The notes below the pieces were generated by a model that saw only the letters and a list, made by a program, of their open reading frames with translations, ran no database searches and was not told where the DNA came from. Shown piece after piece: positions 52,625 through 60,265 of a DNA stretch of 64,000 nucleotides. The DNA is taken from the NCBI RefSeq assembly GCF_009915765.1, contig NZ_JAABLQ010000002.1:186001-250000 (forward strand), in the 5' to 3' direction. Position 1 is the stretch's first letter, and each line of letters opens with the position of its first letter. The DNA comes from Pannonibacter sp. XCT-53 (GTDB taxonomy: Bacteria; Pseudomonadota; Alphaproteobacteria; Rhizobiales; Stappiaceae). A program made the translations under genes and the position numbers.

Positions 52625-53164
52625 TCAGCGGTTCGCGCCGAAGGCGGCGAAGATGCGGTCGATCTGCTGTGCGACCGGGTTCTCGGCCGGGGCTTCCTGG
52701 ACCACGACATCCTCGCGCGGGTAGAGCATGGCGTCCAGATGCTGGACACGCTCCTGCAGGCGGACCGACCGGACCACGAGATCCTGCAGCCGTTCCGGCA
52801 GGTCGTTGAAGGCGGTGCCGCCCGTGGACGAGCTCAGCTTGTCGAGACGAACCTTGTTCTTCTCGCTGCCGGCCTGGTCGGCCGTCATCTCGCCCTCGTT
52901 CACCGCGCGCTGCAGCAGCAGCCAGGAGGCCAGCTGCATCAGCCGCGTCGTCAGGCGCATGGATTCGGTTGCGTAGGCAAGGGAGGCCGGACGCTCGAGC
53001 TGCTTGGATTCGGAGCGGCCATCACCGTCAAGGTAGGACGCGGTCTCCTCGACCAGCGCCATGCCTTCCTGGAACAGGGCCTGGAACTTCTGGGATGCGG
53101 CGAGCCGGTCCGCAAAGCTGACCGTTTCGGGCACGGCGGAAAGCTTCTTCGAGTCGTCGGTCAT
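52625..53164 (-). CDS. rcdA: RcdA-like regulator of CtrA degradation (DUF1465)
   Basis: A 179-aa DUF1465 protein homologous to Caulobacter RcdA, an adaptor bringing CtrA and other substrates to ClpXP primed by CpdR. Helical core: FADRLAASQKFQALFQEGMA, MRLTTRLMQLASWLLLQRAV and LVVRSVRLQERVQHLD. The C-terminus is disordered and ends QQIDRIFAAFGANR. Both CpdR and RcdA thus lie in this window, about 37 kb apart. Confidence 0.88.
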   Translation of the reverse strand: MTDDSKKLSAVPETVSFADRLAASQKFQALFQEGMALVEETASYLDGDGRSESKQLERPASLAYATESMRLTTRLMQLASWLLLQRAVNEGEMTADQAGSEKNKVRLDKLSSSTGGTAFNDLPERLQDLVVRSVRLQERVQHLDAMLYPREDVVVQEAPAENPVAQQIDRIFAAFGANR

Positions 53165-53335
53165 GGGTTTTACGCCTTCTACTGAAACCCGGTCCTCTGC
53201 GGGACCTCCTGCAGCCTGTCCTATCCTGGGACGGACAGGCCTTTCGGCTCGAACGTTGCAACTGCCGTGCCAGTTGCCGTCGGGGAGTGCTGTGCAGCTC
53301 CAGCTCCTGATTTAACCTTACCCTGTCAACTGCGC

Positions 53336-53364
53336 AAAAAAAAGAGCCGCGGAACCCGCGGCTC
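53336..53364 (-). terminator. Terminator on the rcdA/DUF1192 side
   Basis: Stem GAGCCGCGG / CCGCGGCTC with loop AAC, followed on the minus strand by eight T residues. It probably ends the DUF1192 transcript, 178 nt after that stop. Confidence 0.85.
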
Positions 53365-53541
53365 AAAGTCGTTAACAGGGAGGCGTCAAACAGAGTGGAC
53401 AGGAGCCACTCGAAATCCAGATGACTGGATAGCCCCAGTTATCTCTTGGAAAGCTTAATAACTAGTAAACGATTAAAATTTGAATCAAGAACTGACCCAA
53501 AGTGGGTCGGTGACTTCTGGTCAACTTCATCGCTCGTAGAA
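53365..53541. other. A+T-rich patch after the DUF1192 gene
   Basis: This spacer is much richer in A+T than the rest of the window, most of all at 53440-53500 (TTAATAACTAGTAAACG). It contains a small hairpin GACCC/GGGTC near 53500. No gene is supported here; it forms the long 3' region of the DUF1192 mRNA. Confidence 0.55.
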
Positions 53542-53742
53542 TTAACTAGTCTTTCCGCCAAACAGAGCTTCTGCAGCGGCGCGGACGCTGGTCCGCCGGC
53601 GCAGTTCCGCCTCGATCCGGGCGATTTCGGCCCTGAAAATCTCAATGCGTTCAGTGAGTTCGGCTTCCGACAGTCGGGCAAGATCATCTCCTGCCCTGGC
53701 CGGTGAAACCTGTGATGCGGAGCGAGGGTCGCTGTCGTCCAT
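53542..53742 (-). CDS. DUF1192 family protein
   Basis: A 66-aa small protein. The DUF1192 segment LARLSEAELTERIEIFRAEIARIEAELRR is helical and predicted to form a coiled coil; it ends ALFGGKTS. Function unknown; in alphaproteobacteria it is often near rcdA. The Met at 53742 is chosen; the longer frame upstream is Arg/Gly-rich and not protein-like. Confidence 0.85.
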   Translation of the reverse strand: MDDSDPRSASQVSPARAGDDLARLSEAELTERIEIFRAEIARIEAELRRRTSVRAAAEALFGGKTS

Positions 53743-54025
53743 GTGCTTCTCCCGAGCTCGAGACTGTCCTGACCCTGAACGATCCCGGCCAGTCGCGAGA
53801 TCACGATGGCGTGAACGCGACGGGACGCCCGCTGTCCTGCGTCCGCTGCAGCCGCCGGTGTTTCCCGCCAGTCCGCCGGGCGAGGCCGAGCCTCCCCTGC
53901 CGCCGGCCGCCGGCCTGCCCCAGCAGCCCACCAGCCGCCCACCGGCCGCTTACCGGTCGCCCGACCTTGCCGGAACCTCGCGTCGGGGGCTAGATGACGA
54001 CACTTGCCCTGATGGAGACTTCCTG

Positions 54026-55039
54026 ATGTCCAGCATTCCTGCCTCGCTTCCCCGGACCATGACGGCAATTGCTATCACGGCACCGGGCGGACCTGATGTC
54101 CTTGCACCGGAAGAGCGGCCCCTGCCGGTCGCCCAGGCCGGCGAGATCCTGATCAAGGTGGCGGCTGCCGGCATCAACCGGCCCGACGTCCTGCAGCGCA
54201 TGGGGCTCTATCCGGCGCCGAAGGGCGCCTCGGACCTGCCCGGCCTCGAGGTGGCGGGCTGGATTGCCGACATCGGACCGGGGGTCGAGGGGCGGAGCAT
54301 CGGCGAGGCGGTCACGGCGCTCGTTGCCGGGGGCGGCTATGCGGAATACGTCAAGGTGGATGCCCGCCATGCGTTGCCGGTGCCCGCAGGCCTCAGCATG
54401 GCGGAGGCTGCGGCCCTGCCTGAAACCTTCTTCACCGTCTGGAGCAATGTCTTCGACCGCGTCGGGCTCAAGGCGGGCGAACGGTTCCTGGTGCATGGGG
54501 GCACGTCCGGGATCGGCACGACCGCGATCCAGCTCGCCAAGGCCTTTGGCGCGGAGGTGTTCACCACCGTCGGCTCCGAACCCAAGGCCGAGGCCTGCCG
54601 GGCGCTCGGAGCCGACCACGCCATCAACTACAACACCCATGATTTCGTCGACGAGATCGCCCGACTGACCGGCGGCGAGGGGGTGCATGTCATCCTCGAC
54701 ATGGTCGGGGGGGACTATGTCGAGAAGAACTGGCAGGCCGCCGCAGTGGAGGGCCGGATCTGCCAGATCGCCAACCTCAACGGACCGGCCGAGCAGGTGA
54801 ACTTCAACCGCCTGATGATCAAGCGTCTGGTGCATACCGGATCGACGCTGCGCCCGCGCGACGGGGCCTTCAAGGCCGCCATCGCCGCAGCCCTGGTCGA
54901 GAAGGTCTGGCCGCTCATCGCCAGCGGCCGCATCAAGCCGGTCATGGATTCGACCTTCCCGCTCCGGCAGGCCAACGAGGCCCATCGCCGGATGGAAAGT
55001 TCCGGGCACATCGGCAAGATCGTGCTCACGGTTGACTGA
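54026..55039 (+). CDS. NAD(P)H-quinone oxidoreductase (zeta-crystallin type)
   Basis: A 337-aa medium-chain dehydrogenase/reductase without zinc, of the QOR/PIG3 type. It has ITAPGGPDVL and GINRPDVLQRMGLYP, cofactor-binding VHGGTSGIGTTAIQLAKAFGA, and GGDYVEKNWQAAAVEGR. Reduces quinones with NADPH. A Met 11 codons later (54059) is another possible start. Its role here is probably redox defence. Confidence 0.9.
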   Translation: MSSIPASLPRTMTAIAITAPGGPDVLAPEERPLPVAQAGEILIKVAAAGINRPDVLQRMGLYPAPKGASDLPGLEVAGWIADIGPGVEGRSIGEAVTALVAGGGYAEYVKVDARHALPVPAGLSMAEAAALPETFFTVWSNVFDRVGLKAGERFLVHGGTSGIGTTAIQLAKAFGAEVFTTVGSEPKAEACRALGADHAINYNTHDFVDEIARLTGGEGVHVILDMVGGDYVEKNWQAAAVEGRICQIANLNGPAEQVNFNRLMIKRLVHTGSTLRPRDGAFKAAIAAALVEKVWPLIASGRIKPVMDSTFPLRQANEAHRRMESSGHIGKIVLTVD

Positions 55040-55264
55040 GCTGAAAACGGGCTTGCCCCGGCTGCCTCGTGCTTTTTGGCAGGACAGGCGGGGCAATCCG
55101 TAGAAATCAGCGGCCGGATGTCGACAATTCGCCGCCGAGGCGGCTGCGAGCATTTGCGTTTCCCGCCGCCAGCACGTATATTGACGGCAATCTCCCATCA
55201 ATTCGATAGGACTATCGCTTTTTCGCCCGGCCCGGCGAGGAAGCCGACAGGAGGATTTTAGCCG

Positions 55265-55999
55265 ATGTCGAATACGCCGCTCATGCCGAAGGCAACGGCC
55301 GTCTGGCTCGTCGACAACACGTCGCTGAGCTTCACCCAGATCGCTGCCTTCTGCAAACTGCATCCGCTCGAGGTGAAGGCGATCGCCGATGGTGACGCCG
55401 CGCAGGGCATCAAGGGCCTCGATCCGGTTATCACCGGCCAGCTGAGCCGGGACGAGATCGAGCGTGCGCAGCGCGATCCGGGCTATCAGCTCAAGCTTCA
55501 GGCGTCGAAGGTGGTGGTGCCGGAGAGCAAGCGCCGGGGGCCGCGCTACACCCCGGTGTCGCGTCGTCAGGATCGCCCCAACGCGATCCTCTGGCTGGTG
55601 CGCAACCATCCGGAACTCAAGGACGCGCAGATCATGCGTCTGGTGGGCACGACCAAGCCGACCATCGCGGCGATCCGCGAGCGCACGCACTGGAACTCCG
55701 CCAGCCTGACGCCGTCCGATCCGGTGACGCTCGGCCTCTGCAGCCAGCTCGAGCTGGACATGGAAGTCGAGAAGGCCGCGAAGAACGCCCCGCCGCGTCC
55801 GGAAACCGACTACACCGAGCTGCTGGCTCCGGTGGAGGAGACCACGAGCGAGGAGGCCATCGCCGCCGCCTTCACCCGCGACCGCCGGCCGCGCGAAGAG
55901 GAAGAGGCGATCGACGCCGATGCCGTGTTCGCCAAGCTCAACTCGCTCAAGAAGTCGCGCAAGGGCGACGACGAGGATGAGGACGACTTCCGCTTCTGA
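55265..55999 (+). CDS. trcR: Cell cycle transcriptional regulator TrcR (DUF1013)
   Basis: A 244-aa DUF1013 protein, the family named TrcR in alphaproteobacteria. N-terminal PKATAVWLVDNTSLSFTQIAAFCKLH resembles an HTH, as does NAILWLVRNHPELKDAQIMR with GTTKPTIAAIR. The C-terminus is acidic (DDEDEDDFRF). Preceded by AGGAGG. Its terminator carries inserted-element copy 3. Confidence 0.9.
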   Translation: MSNTPLMPKATAVWLVDNTSLSFTQIAAFCKLHPLEVKAIADGDAAQGIKGLDPVITGQLSRDEIERAQRDPGYQLKLQASKVVVPESKRRGPRYTPVSRRQDRPNAILWLVRNHPELKDAQIMRLVGTTKPTIAAIRERTHWNSASLTPSDPVTLGLCSQLELDMEVEKAAKNAPPRPETDYTELLAPVEETTSEEAIAAAFTRDRRPREEEEAIDADAVFAKLNSLKKSRKGDDEDEDDFRF

Positions 56000-56023
56000 G
56001 CGGATCGGACCCCAGACACGCGA

Positions 56024-56047
56024 AAGGCCGCTGGATCCCAGCGGCCT
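56024..56047 (+). repeat. Proximal duplicate of the trcR terminator hairpin
   Basis: Stem AAGGCCGCTGG / CCAGCGGCCT around AT, 24 bp, identical to 56300-56323. It lies 24 nt after the trcR stop and is followed by GAGCTTG, not a T-tract. Confidence 0.85.
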
Positions 56048-56299
56048 GAGCTTGATGACAACCCCTCTATCGTCATCCCGGCCCAGCTGAGCGTCAGCGA
56101 AGCGCCGAGCCGGGATCCAGATATCAGCCGCGCGAAGCGCGACAAACCTGTCGGTCGCAAGTCGTATCGAGGTGACTTGGTTCTGGGCTCGCTTGCGCTC
56201 GCACAGACATGCTGGATCCCGGATCTGCGGTTCGCTGAACGCTCACCTTGTCCGGAATGACGGCAAACTGACGAAACTCCGAAGTTTGTCAGCACTCTG
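56048..56299 (+). mobile_element. Terminator-inserted element, copy 3 (252 bp)
   Basis: Third copy, in trcR orientation. It starts GAGCTTGATGACAACCCC and ends with the complement of CAGAGTGCTGACAAACTT. The core is framed by GTCATCCCGG and CCGGAATGAC. Its length equals copy 1, and the right 50 bp (CGACGAAACTCCGAAG region) match copy 1 closely. The ORFs through it, such as the one at 55810-56400 on the minus strand, carry the same repeat peptides as in other copies. Confidence 0.85.
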
Positions 56300-56328
56300 A
56301 AGGCCGCTGGATCCCAGCGGCCTTTTTC
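56300..56328 (+). terminator. Distal trcR terminator (with U-tract)
   Basis: Hairpin identical to 56024-56047, followed by TTTTTCGTTT. Together with the first copy it brackets the element. Confidence 0.85.
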
Positions 56329-56470
56329 GTTTCTGGCATCTCTGCGATGCCCGCCTGGCTGTCGCTGCCCGGTCGGTTTGATGGCTGCGAGATGCGGCAA
56401 TCACATGGGACTGTGTGCTCGCCGGAACACGGCCGTCACCCTGCCCGGCTTGATCGTCCCGGCGGTGCGC

Positions 56471-57502
56471 TCAGCGTTCGGTCAGCTTCAGCTCGATGCG
56501 GCGGTTGCGGGCGTTGACCTCCGGCGTGTCGCCCGGCTCGAGCGGCTGGAACTCGCCAAAGCCGGCGGCCACCAGCCTGCGGGGGCTCACGCCCTTCTCG
56601 ATCAGATAGCGCACGACCGAAATGGCACGGGCGGCGGAAAGCTCCCAGTTGTTGCGCAGGCGACCGGTGCCCGACAGCGGCACGGCGTCGGTGTGTCCGT
56701 CGACGCGCAGCACCCAGTTGATCTCCGAGGGGATCTGGCTTTCCAGCTCGAGGATCGCAGCCGCAAGCTTGTCCAGCTCCTCCCGGCCGCTGGGGTTGAT
56801 CTCTTCCGAGCCGGAGGGAAACAGCACTTCTGACTGGAAGACGAACCGGTCGCCGACGACGCGGATGTCAGACCGTTGCGACAGGATCTCGCGCAGCCGG
56901 CCGAAGAAGTCCGACCGGTAACGGTTAAGCTCCTGCACGCGCTGCACCAGCGCGGCGTTGAGCCGGCGCCCGAGGCTTGCGATCTTGGCCTGGCTCTCCT
57001 GCTCCTTGGTCTCGGAGGCTTCAAGCGCCGCATTGGCGGCAGCCAGCTGGCGCCGGAGCGCAGCGATCTGCTGGTTGAGAAGCTCCACCTGCGCCATCGC
57101 CCGCTGGCTGATCTGGCGCTCCTCGTCGAGCTGGCCTTCGAGTGTCGCCACTTGCCCGCCGGCGCTGGCGGCTGCCCCCTCGCGGGCCTCCAGAAGACCG
57201 GACAGCCGGTCGCGGTCCGCAGTGAGGTCGCCGATGGAGTCCTGCAGGGTGGCGATCGTGGTCTCAAGCTCCGCCGAGGAGGCCCGTTCCAGCGCCAGGA
57301 GCTCGGTCAGCTCGCTGATCTGGGCATTGAGACGGTTCAGGACGGAATCACGGCCGGAGAGCTGCTGGCTCAGGAAGAACTGCGCCACCATGAAGATGGA
57401 CAGAAGGAAGATGAGCACCAGCAGCAGCGTGGTCAGGGCGTCCACGAAGCTCGGCCAGTAGTCCATTTCCTGGATGCGCCGGCGCCCGCGCGACGAGGCC
57501 AT
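56471..57502 (-). CDS. OmpA/MotB-like peptidoglycan-binding protein
   Basis: A 343-aa envelope protein. The N-terminal helix (WPSFVDALTTLLLVLIFLLS) carries an Asp typical of proton-channel MotB/ExbD partners. A long coiled coil spans about 45-185 (LNRLNAQISELTELL, LEGQLDEERQISQRAM). The OmpA-like domain is C-terminal (VDGHTDAVPL, NNWELSAARA, GFGEFQPL). It forms a stator-like unit with the MotA-like protein encoded 4 bp upstream. The paired genes are a conserved, non-flagellar set in Rhizobiales. Confidence 0.88.
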   Translation of the reverse strand: MASSRGRRRIQEMDYWPSFVDALTTLLLVLIFLLSIFMVAQFFLSQQLSGRDSVLNRLNAQISELTELLALERASSAELETTIATLQDSIGDLTADRDRLSGLLEAREGAAASAGGQVATLEGQLDEERQISQRAMAQVELLNQQIAALRRQLAAANAALEASETKEQESQAKIASLGRRLNAALVQRVQELNRYRSDFFGRLREILSQRSDIRVVGDRFVFQSEVLFPSGSEEINPSGREELDKLAAAILELESQIPSEINWVLRVDGHTDAVPLSGTGRLRNNWELSAARAISVVRYLIEKGVSPRRLVAAGFGEFQPLEPGDTPEVNARNRRIELKLTER

Positions 57503-57506
57503 CGGC

Positions 57507-58502
57507 TTACTCCTTGGCCCGGTCGAAGGCAGCCGAGATCGAGGTCAGCAGCGTCTCGATCCGCTTCTGCTGCGCGGTCTGGGTTTCAGCCCACTCGCGC
57601 ATCATCTGCTGTTCCGAGCGCACGTGCTTGACGAGACCCTGGATTCCCTCGGCGAGGTTGGCCATGGCCTGGTTGGCCGCCTTGCCGCCCCCTTCCTCGA
57701 TGGCGCGCTGCAGCCGTTCCAGCGTGAGCTGCAACTTGTCCAGATCCGGGACGGCTGCCGCTGCCGGCGCTGCCCGATCTTCGGGTTCGATGGCCGTGAC
57801 GGTGGAGAGCCAGTCTTCCAGCTCGGTGTAGAAGCGGTTCTGCGCCTGGCCGGCCTGCAGATCGAGGAAGCCGAGCACCAGCGATCCGGTCAGACCGAAC
57901 AGGGAGGAGGAAAAGGCGGTGCCCATGCCGGCGAGCGGGGCCTCGAGGCCAGCCTTGAGATCGCCGAAGATGGCATTGGCGTCGCCGGAGCCGACATCCA
58001 GGGACTGGATCGTGGCCCCCACCGAGCCGACCGTCTGGAGCAGGCCCCAGAAGGTGCCGAGCAGGCCGAGGAACACCAGCAGGCCGGTCATGTAGCGGGC
58101 GATCTCGCGCGCCTCGTCGAGACGCATGCCGATGGAATCGAGGATGGAGCGGGCGGTCGTCGGCGTCAGCGTCATCTCGCCGACCTTGTTGCCGAGCAGC
58201 GTCGCCATCGGCGCCAGCAGCACAGGCGGGCGGCGGACCTCGATGCCCGGATCGCCGATGCGGAACCCGTTGACCCAGTGGATCTCCGGGAACAGCCGGA
58301 TGACACGTCCGAAGGTCAGGAAGATGCCGAACACCCCGACCAGCACGATCAGGCCGTTGAGGCCCGGGCTGCTCATGAAGGCAACGGCGATCTGCCGGGA
58401 GAGGATGAAAGCGATAAAGGCCACGATCACCAGGAAGATGATCATGATCGACAGATACGCCTTCGGGCTGGAGAGGCTGTAGGGGTCGAAATCACGGGCC
58501 AT
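57507..58502 (-). CDS. MotA/TolQ/ExbB-like proton channel protein
   Basis: A 331-aa membrane protein of the MotA/TolQ/ExbB type. Helices near 18-40, 45-65, then about 140-160 and 195-215 (YMTGLLVFLGLLGTFWGLL, GTAFSSSLFGLTGSLVLGFL). It is expected to form an ion-driven channel with the downstream OmpA-like partner, linked to energy transfer across the cell wall. No flagellar genes are nearby. A CtrA-like box lies about 70-95 bp upstream. Confidence 0.88.
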   Translation of the reverse strand: MARDFDPYSLSSPKAYLSIMIIFLVIVAFIAFILSRQIAVAFMSSPGLNGLIVLVGVFGIFLTFGRVIRLFPEIHWVNGFRIGDPGIEVRRPPVLLAPMATLLGNKVGEMTLTPTTARSILDSIGMRLDEAREIARYMTGLLVFLGLLGTFWGLLQTVGSVGATIQSLDVGSGDANAIFGDLKAGLEAPLAGMGTAFSSSLFGLTGSLVLGFLDLQAGQAQNRFYTELEDWLSTVTAIEPEDRAAPAAAAVPDLDKLQLTLERLQRAIEEGGGKAANQAMANLAEGIQGLVKHVRSEQQMMREWAETQTAQQKRIETLLTSISAAFDRAKE

Positions 58503-58571
58503 GTGCTGCCAAGCTTTCGCCTGTTGCGGGGATGGCCTGTGATAGCGCGATTTTCAAGTCATTGAAAACCG

Positions 58572-58597
58572 TTAATCGCGCCTTACCAAACGGTTAA
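58572..58597 (-). promoter_or_regulatory. Overlapping CtrA-like boxes before the MotA-like gene
   Basis: TTAA-TCGCGCC-TTAC-CAAACGG-TTAA holds two overlapping TTAA-N7-TTAC/TTAA sites with exact 7-nt spacing. It lies in the 187-bp spacer before the MotA-like start and may let CtrA control the pair in the cell cycle. Confidence 0.6.
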
Positions 58598-58689
58598 TTG
58601 TCGCCCTTGCAGACGGGGCACACCCCTGCGGCGGGGCAGGAGCCGGCGGAACGGGGCATTTCCCGTCCGTCCGGCGTCTGCGCGCCGTC

Positions 58690-59484
58690 TTACTCGGCCG
58701 CGTTCTTCAGCAGCTTCAGAAGCTGCGCACGCACGAACTCGTTGCCGGCGACGATGGAGCCGGTCTCCAGCATCGTGTCCTTGCCATTGATGTCGCTGAC
58801 GAAGCCGCCGGCCTCGCGCACCATCAGCAGACCGGCCGCGATGTCCCACGGGTTGAGGCTGTGTTCCCAGAAGCCGTCCAGGCGACCGGCCGCCACGAAG
58901 GCCAGATCGAGCGCTGCGGCGCCGCAGCGGCGGATGCCCGCCACTTCCGGCATCACGTGGCGCAGCTCCTTGAGCGCGCGGCCGTGGTCGCCCTTGCCAA
59001 GGAAGGGCAGGCCGGTGCCGATCAGGCAGTCCGGCAGGGCATTGCGGTTGGCGACGCGCAGCCGGCGGTCATTCAGGAACACGCCCCGCCCGCGCTCGCA
59101 GGTGTAGAGCTCGTCCATGACCGGGTTGAAGATGACACCGGCAACGATCTGACCCTGGCGCTCGAGCGCGATGGAGATGGCGAAGAGCGGAATGCCATGC
59201 AGGAAGTTGGTGGTGCCGTCGAGCGGATCGACGATCCAACGGTGCTGGCCGTCCTCGGCCGGGATCTCGCCGCCTTCTTCCATCAGGAAGCCGAAGGCCG
59301 GTCGGGCCTTGCTCAGCTCGGCGCGGATGATCTCCTCGGCGCGACGGTCTGCCGCCGACACGAAGTCGCTCGGGCCCTTGCGCGAGACCTGCAGGTTCTC
59401 GACCTCGCCGAAATCGCGCACGAGGGCGCGGCCAGCCTTCATCGCTGCCTGGACCATCACGTTGAGGAGAGCTGTACGCGCCAT
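58690..59484 (-). CDS. suhB: Inositol monophosphatase (SuhB type)
   Basis: A 264-aa inositol-1-monophosphatase. Motifs FLMEEGGEIPAED, WIVDPLDGTTNFLHGIP and NPWDIAAGLLMVREAGG. It cleaves inositol phosphates; in several bacteria SuhB also joins rRNA transcription complexes. It is the second IMPase-family gene in the window (hisN is the first), and fits the SuhB group better. Downstream of efp in the same direction with a hairpin between. Confidence 0.9.
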   Translation of the reverse strand: MARTALLNVMVQAAMKAGRALVRDFGEVENLQVSRKGPSDFVSAADRRAEEIIRAELSKARPAFGFLMEEGGEIPAEDGQHRWIVDPLDGTTNFLHGIPLFAISIALERQGQIVAGVIFNPVMDELYTCERGRGVFLNDRRLRVANRNALPDCLIGTGLPFLGKGDHGRALKELRHVMPEVAGIRRCGAAALDLAFVAAGRLDGFWEHSLNPWDIAAGLLMVREAGGFVSDINGKDTMLETGSIVAGNEFVRAQLLKLLKNAAE

Positions 59485-59499
59485 CGAAGTCTGCCGTCT

Positions 59500-59530
59500 A
59501 AAATTGGTTCAGCGCCAGAATGGCGCTGAA
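59500..59530 (-). terminator. Hairpin between efp and suhB
   Basis: Perfect 10-bp stem TTCAGCGCCA / TGGCGCTGAA with loop GAA; the minus strand then reads CCAATTTTAG. Probable efp terminator, with a weak U-tract. Confidence 0.6.
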
Positions 59531-59563
59531 CACTGAACAAATTGGAACCGGAATGCGGCGGCG

Positions 59564-60127
59564 TCAGTCGGCGCGGCGCACGTATTCCACGGTGGTGGTG
59601 TCGACGATGATCTTCTCGCCGGCGGTGATGAACGGCGGCACAAGCACGCGCACGCCGTTCTCGAGCATGGCCGGCTTGTAGGACGACGACTGCGTCTGGC
59701 CCTTCACGACGGCATCAGCCTCGGTGATCGACAGCGTGACGAACTGCGGCAGGTTGATGCCGATCGGACGGTCTTCGTGCATTTCCACGGTGACCATCAT
59801 GCCGTCCTGCAGGAAGGCAGCGCGCTCGCCAACGAAATCCTTCTGCAGCTCGAGCTGCTCGTAGGTCTCGGTGTCCATGAAGATCAGCATGTCTTCCTGC
59901 ACGAACAGGAACTGGAAGTCCTTCTGCTCGAGGCGCACGCGCTCGACCTTGTCTTCCGAGCGGAAGCGCTCGTTGAGCTTGCGGCCGTCGATGAGGTTCT
60001 TCATTTCGACCTGGGCGAACGCGCCACCCTTGCCGGGCTTGACGTGGTCCACCTTGACCACAGCCCACAGCGTTTCCTGGTGCTGCAGAACGTTGCCGGG
60101 CTTGATCTCGTTACCGTTGATCTTCAT
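59564..60127 (-). CDS. efp: Elongation factor P
   Basis: A 187-aa EF-P that lets ribosomes pass polyproline stretches. Start [20 protein letters not shown]; Lys33 in [10 protein letters not shown] is the site modified by EpmA in many bacteria. KOW-like and OB domains end in [14 protein letters not shown]. The frame runs upstream without support. epmA is not in this window. Confidence 0.96.
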   Translation of the reverse strand: MKINGNEIKPGNVLQHQETLWAVVKVDHVKPGKGGAFAQVEMKNLIDGRKLNERFRSEDKVERVRLEQKDFQFLFVQEDMLIFMDTETYEQLELQKDFVGERAAFLQDGMMVTVEMHEDRPIGINLPQFVTLSITEADAVVKGQTQSSSYKPAMLENGVRVLVPPFITAGEKIIVDTTTVEYVRRAD

Positions 60128-60265
60128 GGGACGACCGATTGCTTGGGGCGTAGAACTGGCGGCAGCCGCTGCGGGAGCCTGTTCAGCCACGCCGGCGCCA
60201 ACGAGCCGCCTGTCCACCACAAAACGGCCCCGGTTTCAAGGAAAAAAGCCGATCCGGCCGCGAGA

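Noticed and set aside
53446..53706. An 86-aa frame antisense to DUF1192
   Set aside because: Mostly antisense to a conserved gene, no ribosome site and no family features.
56471..58502. Possible Zorya-type (ZorA/ZorB) defence pair
   Set aside because: The MotA-like protein lacks the long ZorA tail and no ZorC, ZorD or ZorE gene lies nearby; the pair is a known conserved set in Rhizobiales.
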